The translations under genes were made by a program, and so were the position numbers. From assembly GCF_047275745.1 (NCBI RefSeq), contig NZ_JBKQWU010000015.1, positions 26,059-90,058 on the forward strand: DNA of 64,000 nt. The letters are read 5' to 3'. This document shows, in pieces, positions 9,460-18,111 of the stretch. The notes under the pieces were generated by a model. The model searched no databases. It saw nothing but the letters and a program-made list of their open reading frames with translations, and was not told the origin of the DNA. The stretch is from Amaricoccus sp047275745 (lineage in GTDB: Bacteria > Pseudomonadota > Alphaproteobacteria > Rhodobacterales > Rhodobacteraceae). The stretch's first letter is position 1. Each line of letters starts with the position of its first letter.

Positions 9460-9490
9460 GGGCGAACTCGGGGCCGCCCCGAGTTCGCCC
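9460..9490. terminator. Perfect 14-bp inverted repeat between convergent genes
   Basis: GGGCGAACTCGGGG and its exact complement are separated by CCG, giving a 14-bp stem with a 3-nt loop. It lies between the convergent ends of the DUF882 gene and proA. No clear T-run follows on either strand, so it may stop transcription weakly in both directions or act as a 3' stabiliser. Confidence 0.5.
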
Positions 9491-9540
9491 TCGATGCCGA
9501 ACGGACGGTTCATCCCGCCCGCGTTCACCGCGCTCGCGGG

Positions 9541-10806
9541 TCAGGCGCGGATGGCGCCGTCCCCTTCCACGAGATATTTGAAGCTCGTCAGCTGCTCCGC
9601 GCCGACGGGCCCGCGCGCGTGGAGCTTGCCCGTGGCGATGCCGATCTCGGCGCCCATGCCGAATTCGCCGCCGTCCGCGAACTGTGTCGAGGCGTTACGC
9701 ATGAGAATCGCGCTGTCGAGGCGCTGGAAGAAGCGCTCCGCCACCGCGTCGTCCTCGGTGATCACGCAATCGGTGTGATTCGACCCGAAGCGCCGGATAT
9801 GCTCGATCGCGCCGTCGACGCCATCGACCAGCCGGGCCGCGATGATGCTGTCGAGATATTCGCGCCCCCAGTCATCCTCGCCCGCCGGGACCACGCCCGG
9901 CAGCGCCTGCAGGTCGTCGTCGCCCCGGACCTCGACCCCGGCGCCGATGAGATCCGCGATGAAGGGCGCGCCCTCGGCCTCGAAGAAGGCGCGGTCGATC
10001 AGCAGGCATTCCGCCGCGCCGCAGATGCCGGTGCGCCGGGTTTTCGCGTTCAGGATGACCTTGCGCGCCTTGGCGAGATCGGCGGCCTTGTCGACATAGA
10101 CATGCACGATGCCTTCGAGATGCGCGAAGACCGGCACGCGCGCCTCGGCCTGGACGCGGCCGACGAGGCTCTTGCCGCCGCGGGGCACGATGACGTCGAT
10201 ATGTTCGACCATTCCAAGCATCTCGCCCACCGCCTCACGGTCGCGCGTGGGCACGATCTGGATGCTGGCCGCCGTCAGGTTCGCGGCCTCCAGCCCCTGG
10301 ACGAGGCAGGCATGAATGACCTGCGACGTGCGGAAACTCTCGGAGCCGCCGCGCAGGATCGCGGCGTTGCCGGCCTTGAGGCAGAGCGCGCCCGCGTCCG
10401 CGGTCACATTGGGCCGGCTCTCGAAGATGACGCCGATCACGCCGATCGGTGTGCGTACCCGGCGGATGCGCAGGCCGTTCGGCCGGTCCCATTCGGTGAG
10501 CACGGCGCCGACCGGATCGGGCTGCGCGGCGATGGCGCGGAGCCCGTCGACCATGCCGCGGATGCGCTCCTCGTCGAGTTCGAGCCGGTCGAGCATCGCG
10601 CCCGACAGGCCCTTCGCCCGCGCATCCGCCATATCGGCGGCGTTCGCGGTGAGAATCTCCTCGCGCCGGTCCCAGATCGCCTGAGCGGCGGCGCTGAGCG
10701 CCATGTCCTTCTGCTCGGAAGACGCATAGGCGAGCTCGCGGGAGGCGGCGCGCGCCGCGATCCCGATCTCCCGCATCTCGGCCTTGACGCCGAAGGTCCC
10801 GTCCAT
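9541..10806 (-). CDS. proA: Gamma-glutamyl phosphate reductase
   Basis: A 421-residue aldehyde-dehydrogenase-fold enzyme that reduces gamma-glutamyl phosphate with NADPH to glutamate-5-semialdehyde, the second step of proline synthesis. The nucleophile is Cys262 in RTGICGAAECLL, and the family signature FESRPNVTADAGALCLK is at about 128-144. Length is typical. It follows proB by 21 bp in a proB-proA pair downstream of obgE. Confidence 0.95.
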   Translation of the reverse strand: MDGTFGVKAEMREIGIAARAASRELAYASSEQKDMALSAAAQAIWDRREEILTANAADMADARAKGLSGAMLDRLELDEERIRGMVDGLRAIAAQPDPVGAVLTEWDRPNGLRIRRVRTPIGVIGVIFESRPNVTADAGALCLKAGNAAILRGGSESFRTSQVIHACLVQGLEAANLTAASIQIVPTRDREAVGEMLGMVEHIDVIVPRGGKSLVGRVQAEARVPVFAHLEGIVHVYVDKAADLAKARKVILNAKTRRTGICGAAECLLIDRAFFEAEGAPFIADLIGAGVEVRGDDDLQALPGVVPAGEDDWGREYLDSIIAARLVDGVDGAIEHIRRFGSNHTDCVITEDDAVAERFFQRLDSAILMRNASTQFADGGEFGMGAEIGIATGKLHARGPVGAEQLTSFKYLVEGDGAIRA

Positions 10807-10827
10807 GTCGTCTCTCCCCTTCGCGCG

Positions 10828-12030
10828 TCAGAGCGCCATGTCGTCGCGGTGAACGAGCGCCGCCCGGCCCGGATAGCCGAGCAGTTCCGCGATCCTGTTG
10901 GACCGATGGCCCATGATGCGCCGGGCCTCATCCGAATCATAGCCCGCGAGCGCCTTCGCAACCACCTCGCCGTCCGGCCCGGCGATCTCGACCGGATCGC
11001 CGCGCAAGAAGCCGCCGTCGATCGCGCGCACGCCCGCCGGCAGCAGTGACTTGCCCCGTTCGAGCGCCGCGAGCGCGCCCGCGTCGATGGTGAGCCGCCC
11101 CTTCGGCTTCATGCCTAGAATCCAGCGCTTGCGCGCCGCGCGCGGGTCGCCCACGGGCTCGAACCAGGTGCAGTTCGCCCCCTCCTCCAGCGCCCGGATC
11201 GGCCGGTCGATGGCGCCGAGGCTGATCGACATCGCGCAGCCCGCCCGCGTCGCCACACGGGCCGCCAGAAGCTTGGTCTTCATCCCGCCCTTCGACAGCG
11301 CCGAGCCGGTCCCGCCCGCCATCGCCTCGATCGCGGGCGTGATGCGCTCGACCACCTCGAACCGCCGCGCCGAGGCGTCGTCGCGCGGATTGGCGGTATA
11401 GAGTCCGTCCACGTCCGAGAGCAGCAGGAGGTGATCGGCGCTCGCCATGCTCGCGACCTGCGCGGCGAGGCGGTCATTGTCGCCGTAGCGGATCTCGTCG
11501 GTCGCGACCGTGTCGTTCTCGTTCACGATCGGCACGACACCGAGTTCCAAGAGCGTGCCGAGCGTGCGGCGCGAGTTGAGATAGCGCCGGCGCCGCTCGC
11601 TGTCCTCGAGCGTGACGAGGATCTGCGCCGTGGTGATGCCATGCGGCGCCAGCACCGTCTCATAGGCCTGGGCGAGCCGGATCTGCCCCACCGCCGCCGC
11701 CGCCTGGCTCTGTTCGAGCGACAGCGCGGTCGCCGGCAGGCCGAGGACACGGCGGCCGAGCGCGATCGAGCCGGAGGACACGAGGATCACCTGCTTACCG
11801 CGTCGGCGCAGGTCGGCGACATCGGCGGCGAGCCCTTCGACCCATTTCATCCGGAGCCCGCCGGTCTCCTGCGAGACGAGCAGCGCCGATCCGATCTTGA
11901 CCACCACGCGCCTGGCGCGCGCGAGCCGCTCGGCGGAGCCGGAACCCGCCGTGTCTCCGGCGAGCCTCGCACCCGTGACGGTCCCGGCGTTGCTTCCAGC
12001 CATGGTCCCGGGCCGCGTCAGGGAGTCCAC
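10828..12030 (-). CDS. proB: Glutamate 5-kinase with PUA domain
   Basis: ProB phosphorylates glutamate to gamma-glutamyl phosphate and is the feedback-regulated first step of proline synthesis. The amino-acid-kinase domain begins at VVVKIGSALLV, and a C-terminal PUA domain (about residues 305-395) is present, as in E. coli ProB. The first start is a GTG at 12030 with GGGAG upstream, overlapping the end of obgE by 13 bp and giving 400 residues. An ATG at 12003 would drop nine residues but has a poor ribosome-binding site. The first 35 residues (Gly/Ala/Thr-rich) are not conserved in either case. Confidence 0.93.
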   Translation of the reverse strand: MDSLTRPGTMAGSNAGTVTGARLAGDTAGSGSAERLARARRVVVKIGSALLVSQETGGLRMKWVEGLAADVADLRRRGKQVILVSSGSIALGRRVLGLPATALSLEQSQAAAAVGQIRLAQAYETVLAPHGITTAQILVTLEDSERRRRYLNSRRTLGTLLELGVVPIVNENDTVATDEIRYGDNDRLAAQVASMASADHLLLLSDVDGLYTANPRDDASARRFEVVERITPAIEAMAGGTGSALSKGGMKTKLLAARVATRAGCAMSISLGAIDRPIRALEEGANCTWFEPVGDPRAARKRWILGMKPKGRLTIDAGALAALERGKSLLPAGVRAIDGGFLRGDPVEIAGPDGEVVAKALAGYDSDEARRIMGHRSNRIAELLGYPGRAALVHRDDMAL

Positions 12031-13058
12031 GGCGCACGCTCCCGCCGCGCATCCTCCGTGATGGCGCGGCTCTCATGAATGATGGCGCGGAGCGCGCGGA
12101 GGATCTCGGTGACGCCTTCGCCGCTCGCCCCGGAGAGCGCGAATATCTTCTGGCCGCCGCTCGCCTCACCCAGCGCGTCGAGCGCCGCGTCGCGGGCTTC
12201 CGGATCGAGGGCGTCCACCTTGTTGAGCGCGGTGATCCGCGGCTTCCGCGCCAGCCCCTCGCCGTAAAGCTCCAGCTCCTCGATGATCACCCGGTAATCC
12301 TCGACCAGCGTCTCCGAGGTTCCGTCGAGGAGATGCAGCAGCACCGCGCAGCGTTCGACATGGCCGAGGAACAGATCGCCGAGCCCCTTGCCCTCATGCG
12401 CCCCCTCGATCAGCCCCGGAATGTCGGCGAGCACGAATTCCGCGCCATCGACGCTCACCACGCCGAGGTTCGGGTGAAGCGTCGTGAAGGGATAATCGGC
12501 GATCTTCGGCTTCGCATTCGAGGTCGCGGCGAGAAAGGTGGACTTGCCCGCGTTCGGCAGTCCGACGAGCCCCGCGTCGGCGATGAGCTTCAGCCGCAGC
12601 CAGATGGTGCGCTCGACGCCCTCCTGCCCGGGATTGGCGAGCCGGGGCGCCTGATTGGTCGAGGTCTTGAACCGGAGGTTGCCCCAGCCGCCATTGCCGC
12701 CCTTCCCAAGCAGCACCCGCTGGCCGACATGGGTCAGATCGGCGATCAGCGTCTCGCCATCCTCCTCCAGGATCTCGGTCCCGACCGGAACCTTCAGCAC
12801 GACATCCTCGGCGCTCTTGCCGGTGCGCTGCGCGCCCATGCCGTGCTGGCCGTTCTTCGCGAAGAAATGCTGCTGGTAGCGGTAGTCGATCAGGGTGTTG
12901 AGCCCCTCCACCGCCTCGGCCCAGACATCGCCGCCCGCGCCGCCATCGCCGCCGTCGGGACCGCCGAATTCGATGAACTTCTCCCGCCGGAAGCTGACGC
13001 AACCCTGCCCGCCCGAGCCGGAACGGAGATGTACGCGGGCCAGATCGAGGAACTTCAC
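12018..13058 (-). CDS. obgE: Obg/CgtA GTPase
   Basis: A 346-residue Obg GTPase that binds the 50S ribosomal particle and couples ribosome assembly to growth state. The glycine-rich Obg fold spans about 1-158. The G domain has G1 GLPNAGKS at 166-173, G3 DIPG at 212-215 and G4 NKVD near 284. It lacks a long C-terminal acidic tail. It overlaps the upstream GNAT gene by 4 bp (ATGA) and the downstream proB start, so the four genes are probably co-transcribed. Lying after rplU-rpmA is the classical obg location. Confidence 0.95.
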   Translation of the reverse strand: MKFLDLARVHLRSGSGGQGCVSFRREKFIEFGGPDGGDGGAGGDVWAEAVEGLNTLIDYRYQQHFFAKNGQHGMGAQRTGKSAEDVVLKVPVGTEILEEDGETLIADLTHVGQRVLLGKGGNGGWGNLRFKTSTNQAPRLANPGQEGVERTIWLRLKLIADAGLVGLPNAGKSTFLAATSNAKPKIADYPFTTLHPNLGVVSVDGAEFVLADIPGLIEGAHEGKGLGDLFLGHVERCAVLLHLLDGTSETLVEDYRVIIEELELYGEGLARKPRITALNKVDALDPEARDAALDALGEASGGQKIFALSGASGEGVTEILRALRAIIHESRAITEDARRERAPWTP

Positions 13059-13615
13059 CGCCCGCCTCCTACGAAACTGCCCGCCTCGCGGCGATAGCGG
13101 AAGGTGGGCACCATCGCCGCGCGCGCGACCGAATGCGCCTCTCCCGCGCCGAGCCAGGCGAATCCCGCCCGTGTCAGCGCCCGCGCCGCGCGTTCGTTGT
13201 CCTGAAAGACCTGCGCGACCAGAACCGGAATCCCGGCCGCGTCGGCGAAGTCCACGATCGCGTGCACCGCCTCGGAGGCGTAGCCCGCGCCCCAGAAGGC
13301 GGGCGCGATCCAGTAGCCGAGCTCCGCCGTGCCGTCGCCGAGCACCTTGATCGCGCTCGTCCCGATCAGGCCGTTCTCCTCGTCGGCGCCGCTGTCGATC
13401 GCCCAGACCAGCTCGCGGCCCTCGCGGCGGCGCACCCGCTCGATGAAGGCGTCGGCGAGGCCGGGCGGATAGGGATGCGGGACACCGGTCGTCATCTTCG
13501 CCACCCGCGCGTCGCTCGCATAGAGGCTGATCAGCGCGGCATCGGCCGGCCGGAGCCGCCGGAGCCGGAGCCGGGCGGTGGCGAGGTCATCCTGATGCAG
13601 CGTGATCTCGGACAT
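13055..13615 (-). CDS. GNAT family N-acetyltransferase (RimJ/RimL-like)
   Basis: A 186-residue acetyltransferase of the RimJ/RimL branch. It opens with TARLRLRRLRPADAALISLY and has the acetyl-CoA-binding strand-loop in IAPAFWGAGYASEAV, followed by NERAARALTRAGF. The substrate cannot be told; relatives acetylate ribosomal protein N termini or small amines. It sits between rpmA and obgE, overlapping obgE by 4 bp, an arrangement I recognise from Rhodobacteraceae. Confidence 0.85.
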   Translation of the reverse strand: MSEITLHQDDLATARLRLRRLRPADAALISLYASDARVAKMTTGVPHPYPPGLADAFIERVRRREGRELVWAIDSGADEENGLIGTSAIKVLGDGTAELGYWIAPAFWGAGYASEAVHAIVDFADAAGIPVLVAQVFQDNERAARALTRAGFAWLGAGEAHSVARAAMVPTFRYRREAGSFVGGGR

Positions 13616-13631
13616 GACGGAAACCCCGATC

Positions 13632-13668
13632 CGAAAAGCAGAAGGCCGGCGTCTCCGCCGGCCTTCTG
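13632..13668 (-). terminator. Rho-independent terminator of rplU-rpmA
   Basis: Read on the minus strand, AGAAGGCCGGCG pairs with CGCCGGCCTTCT around a GAGA tetraloop and is followed by GCTTTTCGG. It lies just after rpmA and before the GNAT-obgE-proBA genes, so it separates ribosomal-protein transcription from that operon or attenuates read-through. Confidence 0.8.
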
Positions 13669-13694
13669 GGAGATATTCTGCCCCTGGGACCGGC

Positions 13695-13964
13695 TTACTC
13701 GGCGGCCTCCGCCACCGGAAGCACCGATACGAAGGTACGCCCCTTCAACCCCTTGTGAAAGGTGACGGTTCCCTCGGTCACGGCGAAGATCGTGTGGTCC
13801 CGGCCGAGGCCGACACCCGCGCCCGGCCACCACTTCGTGCCGCGCTGGCGGACCACGATGTTGCCGGGAATGACGCGCTCGCCACCGAACTTCTTGACGC
13901 CGAGCCGACGTCCCTTGCTGTCGCGGCCGTTCCGGGACGAGCCGCCTGCCTTTTTATGTGCCAT
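13695..13964 (-). CDS. rpmA: 50S ribosomal protein L27
   Basis: An 89-residue bL27 with the conserved N terminus MAHKKAGGSSRNGRDSKGRR and the FGGERVIPGNIVVRQRGTKW core. L27 reaches with its N-terminal tail into the peptidyl transferase centre. Pairs with rplU 13 bp upstream. Confidence 0.97.
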   Translation of the reverse strand: MAHKKAGGSSRNGRDSKGRRLGVKKFGGERVIPGNIVVRQRGTKWWPGAGVGLGRDHTIFAVTEGTVTFHKGLKGRTFVSVLPVAEAAE

Positions 13965-13977
13965 CGAACCCTACTCC

Positions 13978-14355
13978 TCACTCGGCCGCGTCGGCGCCGT
14001 TCTTGTCCTCGCCCGACTTTTCCTCACCGGACCTTCCCTGGCCCGAGGCGAGGATCTCGGTGATCCGCACGCGGGTGAGCTGCTGCCGGTGCCCGCGGGT
14101 GCGCTGCGACGAATGCTTGCGCCGCCGCTTGACGAAGGAGATCACCTTCGGACCCTTGGTCTGCTCCAGCACCTCGGCCTTCACGATCGCGCCTTCCACG
14201 AGCGGGGCGCCGATCGTCACGGACTCGCCGCCGAGCACGAGCACTTCGTTGAACTCGACCGTCTCGCCGGCCTCGGCCGAGAGCTTCTCGACCAGAAAGA
14301 CATCGTTCTTGGCGACCTTGTATTGCTTGCCGCCAGTCTTCACCACCGCGAACAT
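13978..14355 (-). CDS. rplU: 50S ribosomal protein L21 with acidic C-terminal extension
   Basis: A 125-residue bL21, first in the rplU-rpmA operon. The start at 14355 follows AAGGAG, and MFAVVKTGGKQYKV is the canonical beginning. The conserved RRKHSSQRTRGHRQ segment binds 23S rRNA. E. coli L21 has 103 residues; here about 20 extra Glu/Lys/Gly/Ser-rich residues follow LTRVRITEI, a tail seen in several Rhodobacteraceae. Confidence 0.96.
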   Translation of the reverse strand: MFAVVKTGGKQYKVAKNDVFLVEKLSAEAGETVEFNEVLVLGGESVTIGAPLVEGAIVKAEVLEQTKGPKVISFVKRRRKHSSQRTRGHRQQLTRVRITEILASGQGRSGEEKSGEDKNGADAAE

Positions 14356-14490
14356 TCGCGTCTCCTTCGTATCCCGCGTCCTGTGGCCCCGGCTTCGCCG
14401 GCGTTTCGCGGAGCCCATCGGTCCCGCGCCTCGAACTGCGCTTTCACAAAGCCATACCTCCCGCCACCCATCGAGGGCCCGGGAGAGGCG

Positions 14491-14519
14491 TCTATCGCGA
14501 AACTCGCGTGGCCTGTCAA
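14491..14519 (-). promoter_or_regulatory. Sigma-70 type promoter for rplU-rpmA
   Basis: On the minus strand a perfect -35 TTGACA (14519-14514), a 17-nt spacer and GATAGA (14496-14491) lie about 135 bp upstream of rplU. This leaves a leader of about 130 nt, long enough for regulation. The -35 element is the end unit of a tandem TTGAC-bearing repeat. Confidence 0.6.
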
Positions 14520-14566
14520 GCTCTGGCGTCAAGCTCTGGCGTCAAGCTTCGGCGTCAGGCTTCCAC
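14515..14566. repeat. 13-bp tandem repeat, four units, at the mscS stop / rplU promoter
   Basis: Units GTCAAGCTCTGGC (twice, identical), GTCAAGCTTCGGC and a diverged GTCAGGCTTCCAC follow head to tail. The last unit contains the mscS stop codon. On the minus strand each of the first three units presents TTGAC, and the outermost forms the -35 of the rplU promoter. Confidence 0.85.
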
Positions 14567-17032
14567 GTTGGAAGTCGCGGCGCTGGAGATCGCTGCGTTC
14601 GAAGACGCCGCGACGGCGCCCCCCTCCGCCTGGGGGAACTCGCGGCCGTAGGGTCGGACGCGGATGTTCTCGCGCCGGAGCCGGTCGACCACGGCGAAAT
14701 TGATATCCGACCGCGCCGTCAGCGCGAAATTCACGTCGCGGAGCCAGACGCGGATCTCGAAATCCATCGTGTCGGGCCCGAGATTCATGAGCAGCACGAC
14801 GGGCGCCGGATCGCGGACGCCAAGCGGATGATCCTCGGCGATCTCGAGCAGCATGGCCGCGACGGCCTCCGCGTCGGCGTCGTAGGTCACGCTGACCGGG
14901 ACCTCGATCCGGCCGACCATGCCGGTATGGGTGCGATTGAGCACCGTCCCCGAGATCAGGTCCGAATTGGGCAGGATCACGCTCGCCCGGTCGAAGGTCT
15001 CGATCTGGGTCGCGCGGACCGAGATGCGCCGGACGTAGCCCGCGAAAGTGCCGACCTCGATCCAGTCGCCCTCCTTCACCGGACGCTCCACCAGAAGGAT
15101 GATGCCGGAGACGAAGTTCGAGACGATTGTCTGCAGCCCGAAGCCGATCCCGACCGAGAGCGCGCCGGCGACGATCGCGATGCTGGAGAGATCGAGCCCG
15201 GTCGCCGAGATCGCCACCAGCGTCGCGACGGCGTAGCCGAGATAGCCGATGCCCGAGGTCAGCGCGGTCTTGCCGCCCACGTCGAGCCGGGTGCGCGGCA
15301 GGACCGAGCTCACGAGCACGGATTGCGTCGCGCGCGTGATCGCGACGCCGATCAGGAAGACCGCCGTGAAGGTGAGGACGATGCCGAGCGAAAGGTGAAC
15401 GCCGCCGAGCGTGCCTCCCTCCCGCAGCCAGAGCCAGACGCTCGCGAGGTCGGAGGGCCGCGCACCCCATGTGAGCGCGAGAAGCGGGGCCGCGACGATG
15501 AGCAACAGGGCCACGAGGATGACGGGCCCGAGCCCGCGGTCGGGCGCGGTGTCGGGCAGCGACAGGAAGCCGCGCAGCGTCTTGCTCATCAGGTCGAAGA
15601 GCACGATCGCGGCCCCGACGAGCCCGAGCGTCAGGATCATCGGGTAGAGCGTGGCCTGCGAGGCGGCGAAGAAGCCGGTCGCCGCCAGCGCCGGAGCGCC
15701 GATCCCGATGAGCCAGACCGCGCGCTCCAGGAAGCTCACGAGCCTGAGCGTGAGGGCGCTGGTCCGTTCCTCGGGTGGCAGCGCCTCGTCGCGCAGTTTG
15801 ATATTCGCCTGGATCTCGGCCAGAAGCCCGGAGATGCGCCAGAGCCCCCAGCCGCCGATCAGCGTGACCGGGAAATGCAGCACGCTGTTCGCCGCCGGGC
15901 TCAGTTGCCAGCCCGACAGGCTGTCGATGACGAGATAGTGCCAGCCGAGCACGCCCCCCAGGAGGTAGATGAGCCGCGCGCCCCGTCGCGCCCCGGCGTT
16001 GTCGAGGTGCACGAGGCGGAACGCCGGAAGACGCGGCGCGAAGACGCTGCTCGCGAGCCAGCCGGCGCCGATCCCGACCAGCACGAACCGCGGCAGGTTG
16101 TAGATGCGGATCGAATCGGAGCCGAGCAGCAGTTCCGGATCGAGCGCGGCGAAAAGGAGCACAGCCCCGACCGCGGGCACCAGAAGCCGGATGATGTTGC
16201 GGAGCGCGACGAGCCAGGCGATCATCCGCGCGCCCCTCGCCCGTTTCAGCGACCGTTCGGTCCAGTTCGTGAGCCGGGACCGCAGGCTCACGATGATGGC
16301 GATGCCGAAGACGATCACTGCCAGGCTGCGCGGCACGGTGCGCGTCACGGTCGAGGCCGTGTCGCTGTCCCAGGTGAGCGCTGCCTCGGCGGACCGGCGA
16401 AGCTCGTGCTGGATCTGGCCGAATTCCTCCAGCGCCTCGCCCCAGTTGCGCGGGAAGAGCGGACTCGGCCCCATGGCGCGGAGCTCGACGGAAAGCCGCC
16501 GCCAGACCTCCTCGTCGATCTGGGTCACCAGCGTATCTATCTCGCTCGCCGCTTCCTGGGCGCGCAGCAGCGGAACCTGCGCCTGGGCGGCGGCGGCGGC
16601 GAGCGTCTCGCGATGCTGGGCGAGTTCGGGCGGCTCCTCCGCGCCATCGGCGGGCGCGGGTTCGAGCGCCTTCAGCCGCCCGTTCGCCTGGTCATAGACG
16701 CTCTGCGCCCGGCGGATCGTCTCGCTCACCTCGCCGCGCAGCGCGAGGAGTTCCTCGCGCAGCTGCTCGACGGACTGGCTGTCCGCGTCCGGCGACGCCA
16801 GCAGGACCCGCGCGGCCGCGGCGACGTTCCCGAGGCGCGCGTCGAAATTCCCCTCGGCGGTCGGCGTCGTCTCGGACTCCGCCCCGGCCGCGGTCTCCTC
16901 GGAGGCCGACGGGGTGATCGTCTGGACGAATGCCGGACCGGCGAGCCAGACCAGCGCCGCGAGCAAGACTGCCCCGACGATGATCCGTCCGGTGAACCCC
17001 AGTCGCCCGATCGTGTCAGGCCACCTGAACAT
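14555..17032 (-). CDS. MscS-family mechanosensitive channel with DUF3772 domain
   Basis: An 825-residue large MscS-type channel. An N-terminal membrane anchor or signal (about 17-37) is followed by a coiled-coil-rich periplasmic DUF3772 region (about 60-220), about ten hydrophobic segments, and the MscS core. The pore helix and beta domain are seen in SVGIGFGLQTIVSNFVSGIILLVERPVKEGDWIEVG, the best-conserved family stretch. Such channels open under membrane tension during hypo-osmotic shock. Its start overlaps the end of cysK by 17 bp, so it is the last gene of a trgB-cysK-mscS operon. Confidence 0.88.
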   Translation of the reverse strand: MFRWPDTIGRLGFTGRIIVGAVLLAALVWLAGPAFVQTITPSASEETAAGAESETTPTAEGNFDARLGNVAAAARVLLASPDADSQSVEQLREELLALRGEVSETIRRAQSVYDQANGRLKALEPAPADGAEEPPELAQHRETLAAAAAQAQVPLLRAQEAASEIDTLVTQIDEEVWRRLSVELRAMGPSPLFPRNWGEALEEFGQIQHELRRSAEAALTWDSDTASTVTRTVPRSLAVIVFGIAIIVSLRSRLTNWTERSLKRARGARMIAWLVALRNIIRLLVPAVGAVLLFAALDPELLLGSDSIRIYNLPRFVLVGIGAGWLASSVFAPRLPAFRLVHLDNAGARRGARLIYLLGGVLGWHYLVIDSLSGWQLSPAANSVLHFPVTLIGGWGLWRISGLLAEIQANIKLRDEALPPEERTSALTLRLVSFLERAVWLIGIGAPALAATGFFAASQATLYPMILTLGLVGAAIVLFDLMSKTLRGFLSLPDTAPDRGLGPVILVALLLIVAAPLLALTWGARPSDLASVWLWLREGGTLGGVHLSLGIVLTFTAVFLIGVAITRATQSVLVSSVLPRTRLDVGGKTALTSGIGYLGYAVATLVAISATGLDLSSIAIVAGALSVGIGFGLQTIVSNFVSGIILLVERPVKEGDWIEVGTFAGYVRRISVRATQIETFDRASVILPNSDLISGTVLNRTHTGMVGRIEVPVSVTYDADAEAVAAMLLEIAEDHPLGVRDPAPVVLLMNLGPDTMDFEIRVWLRDVNFALTARSDINFAVVDRLRRENIRVRPYGREFPQAEGGAVAASSNAAISSAATSNVEA

Positions 17033-18053
17033 CCGGAATATCGCTCCTCGCCGCCTCCAGCCATTCCGGAACCGGCAGGTTCTTGCTCCGGAGGAAGTCG
17101 GGGTTGAACAGTTTCGACTGATAGCGCGTGCCGTAGTCGCAGAGCACGGTCACGATCGTATGTCCCGGGCCCATGTCGCGCGCCATGCGCATCGCGCCCG
17201 CGACGTTGATCCCCGTCGAGGAACCCATGCAGAGGCCCTCCTCGCTCAGCAGGTCGAAGACGGTGCTCACCGCCTCGTCGTCGTGGATGTTGTAGGCCAT
17301 GTCGACGGTCAGCCCTTCGAGATTGGCCGTGATCCGCCCCTGGCCGATCCCCTCGGTGATCGAGCTCCCCTCGGCCTTCAGCTCGCCATGCTGGTAATAG
17401 TTGTAGAGCGCCGCGCCGTCGGGATCGGCGAGGCCGATCCTCACGTCGGGCTTGCGCGCGCGCAGCCCCTCGGCGACGCCCGCGAGCGTTCCGCCGGAAC
17501 CGACCGCGCAGATGAAGCCGTCGACCACGCCGCCGGTCTGGTCCCAGATCTCGGGCGCCGTGCTTTCGACATGCGCGCGGCGGTTAGCGACATTGTCGAA
17601 CTGGTTCGCCCAGACCGCGCCGTTCGGATCGCTCCTGGCGATTTCCTCAGCGAGACGGCCGGAATAGCGCACGTAGTTGTTGGGGTCGCGATAGGGCTTC
17701 GCCGGAACCTCGACCAGCGTCGCGCCGGCGAGGCGCAGCATGTCCTTCTTTTCCTGCGTCTGCGTCTCGGGGATCACGATCACCGTCCGGTAGCCCATCG
17801 AGGAGCCGAGAAGCGCCAGGCCGATCCCGGTATTGCCCGCCGTTCCCTCGACGATCGTGCCTCCGGGCCGAAGTTCGCCGCGCGCGACGGCGTCGCGGAT
17901 GATCCAGAGCGCGGCGCGGTCCTTGACCGACTGGCCCGGATTCATGAACTCGGCCTTCCCGAGGATCTCGCAGCCCGTCAGTTCGGACGCCTTGCGGAGC
18001 CGGATGAGCGGCGTGTCACCCACGGCCTGAGCCAAATCCAACGCGGTCTTCAT
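17016..18053 (-). CDS. cysK: Cysteine synthase (O-acetylserine sulfhydrylase)
   Basis: A 345-residue PLP enzyme of fold type II that makes cysteine from O-acetylserine and sulfide. The PLP lysine is Lys44 in NPGQSVKDRAA, and the substrate loop is EGTAGNTGIGLA (67-78). It carries a C-terminal extension beyond the CysK core, as long forms do. ATG 18053 is preferred because MKTALDLAQAVGDTPLIRL matches the family start. An earlier ATG at 18077 would add eight residues. It follows trgB by 58 bp. In Rhodobacter sphaeroides, cysK lies downstream of trgAB in the tellurite-resistance locus, so this is conserved synteny. Confidence 0.92.
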   Translation of the reverse strand: MKTALDLAQAVGDTPLIRLRKASELTGCEILGKAEFMNPGQSVKDRAALWIIRDAVARGELRPGGTIVEGTAGNTGIGLALLGSSMGYRTVIVIPETQTQEKKDMLRLAGATLVEVPAKPYRDPNNYVRYSGRLAEEIARSDPNGAVWANQFDNVANRRAHVESTAPEIWDQTGGVVDGFICAVGSGGTLAGVAEGLRARKPDVRIGLADPDGAALYNYYQHGELKAEGSSITEGIGQGRITANLEGLTVDMAYNIHDDEAVSTVFDLLSEEGLCMGSSTGINVAGAMRMARDMGPGHTIVTVLCDYGTRYQSKLFNPDFLRSKNLPVPEWLEAARSDIPDVQVA

Positions 18054-18111
18054 TGCCAACCTCGGCGCACTGGTCACGATCAGCCCCGCTTACCCGCTCG
18101 GACCCCGCGCT

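Noticed and set aside
13958..17107. A 1049-codon plus-strand frame
   Set aside because: It lies opposite rplU and the mscS gene; composition is charged and repetitive without any family match.
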